Part shown: piece by piece, positions 5,623 through 5,627 of the stretch | How positions within the stretch are numbered: position 1 is the stretch's first letter | How the letters are laid out: each line of letters starts with the position of its first letter | Assembly: GCA_031272745.1 (NCBI GenBank) | Contig: JAISTF010000008.1 | Span: 1 to 5,627, forward strand | DNA: 5,627 nucleotides | Origin: Eubacteriales Family XIII. Incertae Sedis bacterium | GTDB lineage: Bacteria > Bacillota > Clostridia > Peptostreptococcales > Anaerovoracaceae | Direction of reading: 5' to 3' | Notes under the pieces: model-generated | The model's database searches: none | The model's input: only the letters and a program-made list of their open reading frames with translations | What the model was told of the DNA's origin: nothing | Position numbers and translations under genes: made by a program

Positions 5623-5627
5623 GCGCG

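Overview
The window looks chromosomal and comes from a fairly GC-rich Firmicute, probably of the Clostridia. This is inferred from AGGAGG-type ribosome binding sites, two textbook TTGACA/TATAAT-type promoters, and a gene set (UPF0237 ACT protein, class V aminotransferase, radical SAM plus DUF4130 pair, MltG, EF-P with a PGKG loop) common in that group. Most genes use GC-rich third positions, which produces long meaningless antisense frames. No mobile element, CRISPR array, tRNA or rRNA is visible.

Layout. Left block, minus strand: a PLP-dependent class V aminotransferase of the alanine/serine-glyoxylate type (169-1278), followed 17 nt later by the start of a small ACT-domain protein (UPF0237) that runs off the left edge. 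A strong promoter (1328-1356) drives this pair. Centre, 1279-1640: a 362-nt divergent intergenic region. It holds the leftward promoter, an inverted repeat, an orphan rightward Rho-independent terminator with no coding sequence before it, and a perfect-consensus rightward promoter (1566-1594). Centre right, plus strand: a two-gene module, a radical SAM protein with a helix-hairpin-helix (HhH) tail (1641-3041) and a DUF4130 protein (3022-3759), overlapping by 20 nt. This pair is widespread and annotated as putative DNA modification/repair, but to my knowledge its reaction is unknown. Right block, minus strand, convergent with the module: efp (5050-5607), then mltG (3798-5045) 4 nt downstream.

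The most interesting items are the radical SAM/DUF4130 pair, with an unusual Gly/Asp/Arg-rich linker in the radical SAM protein, and the orphan terminator in the divergent region, which suggests a short untranslated RNA of about 110 nt or a leader element. Both divergent operons have promoters placed so that the longest open frames cannot be the real genes. The aminotransferase therefore starts at 1278 and the radical SAM gene at a TTG at 1641. Nothing here is a clear defence or mobile system. The best candidate for undescribed biology is the unknown chemistry of the radical SAM module.
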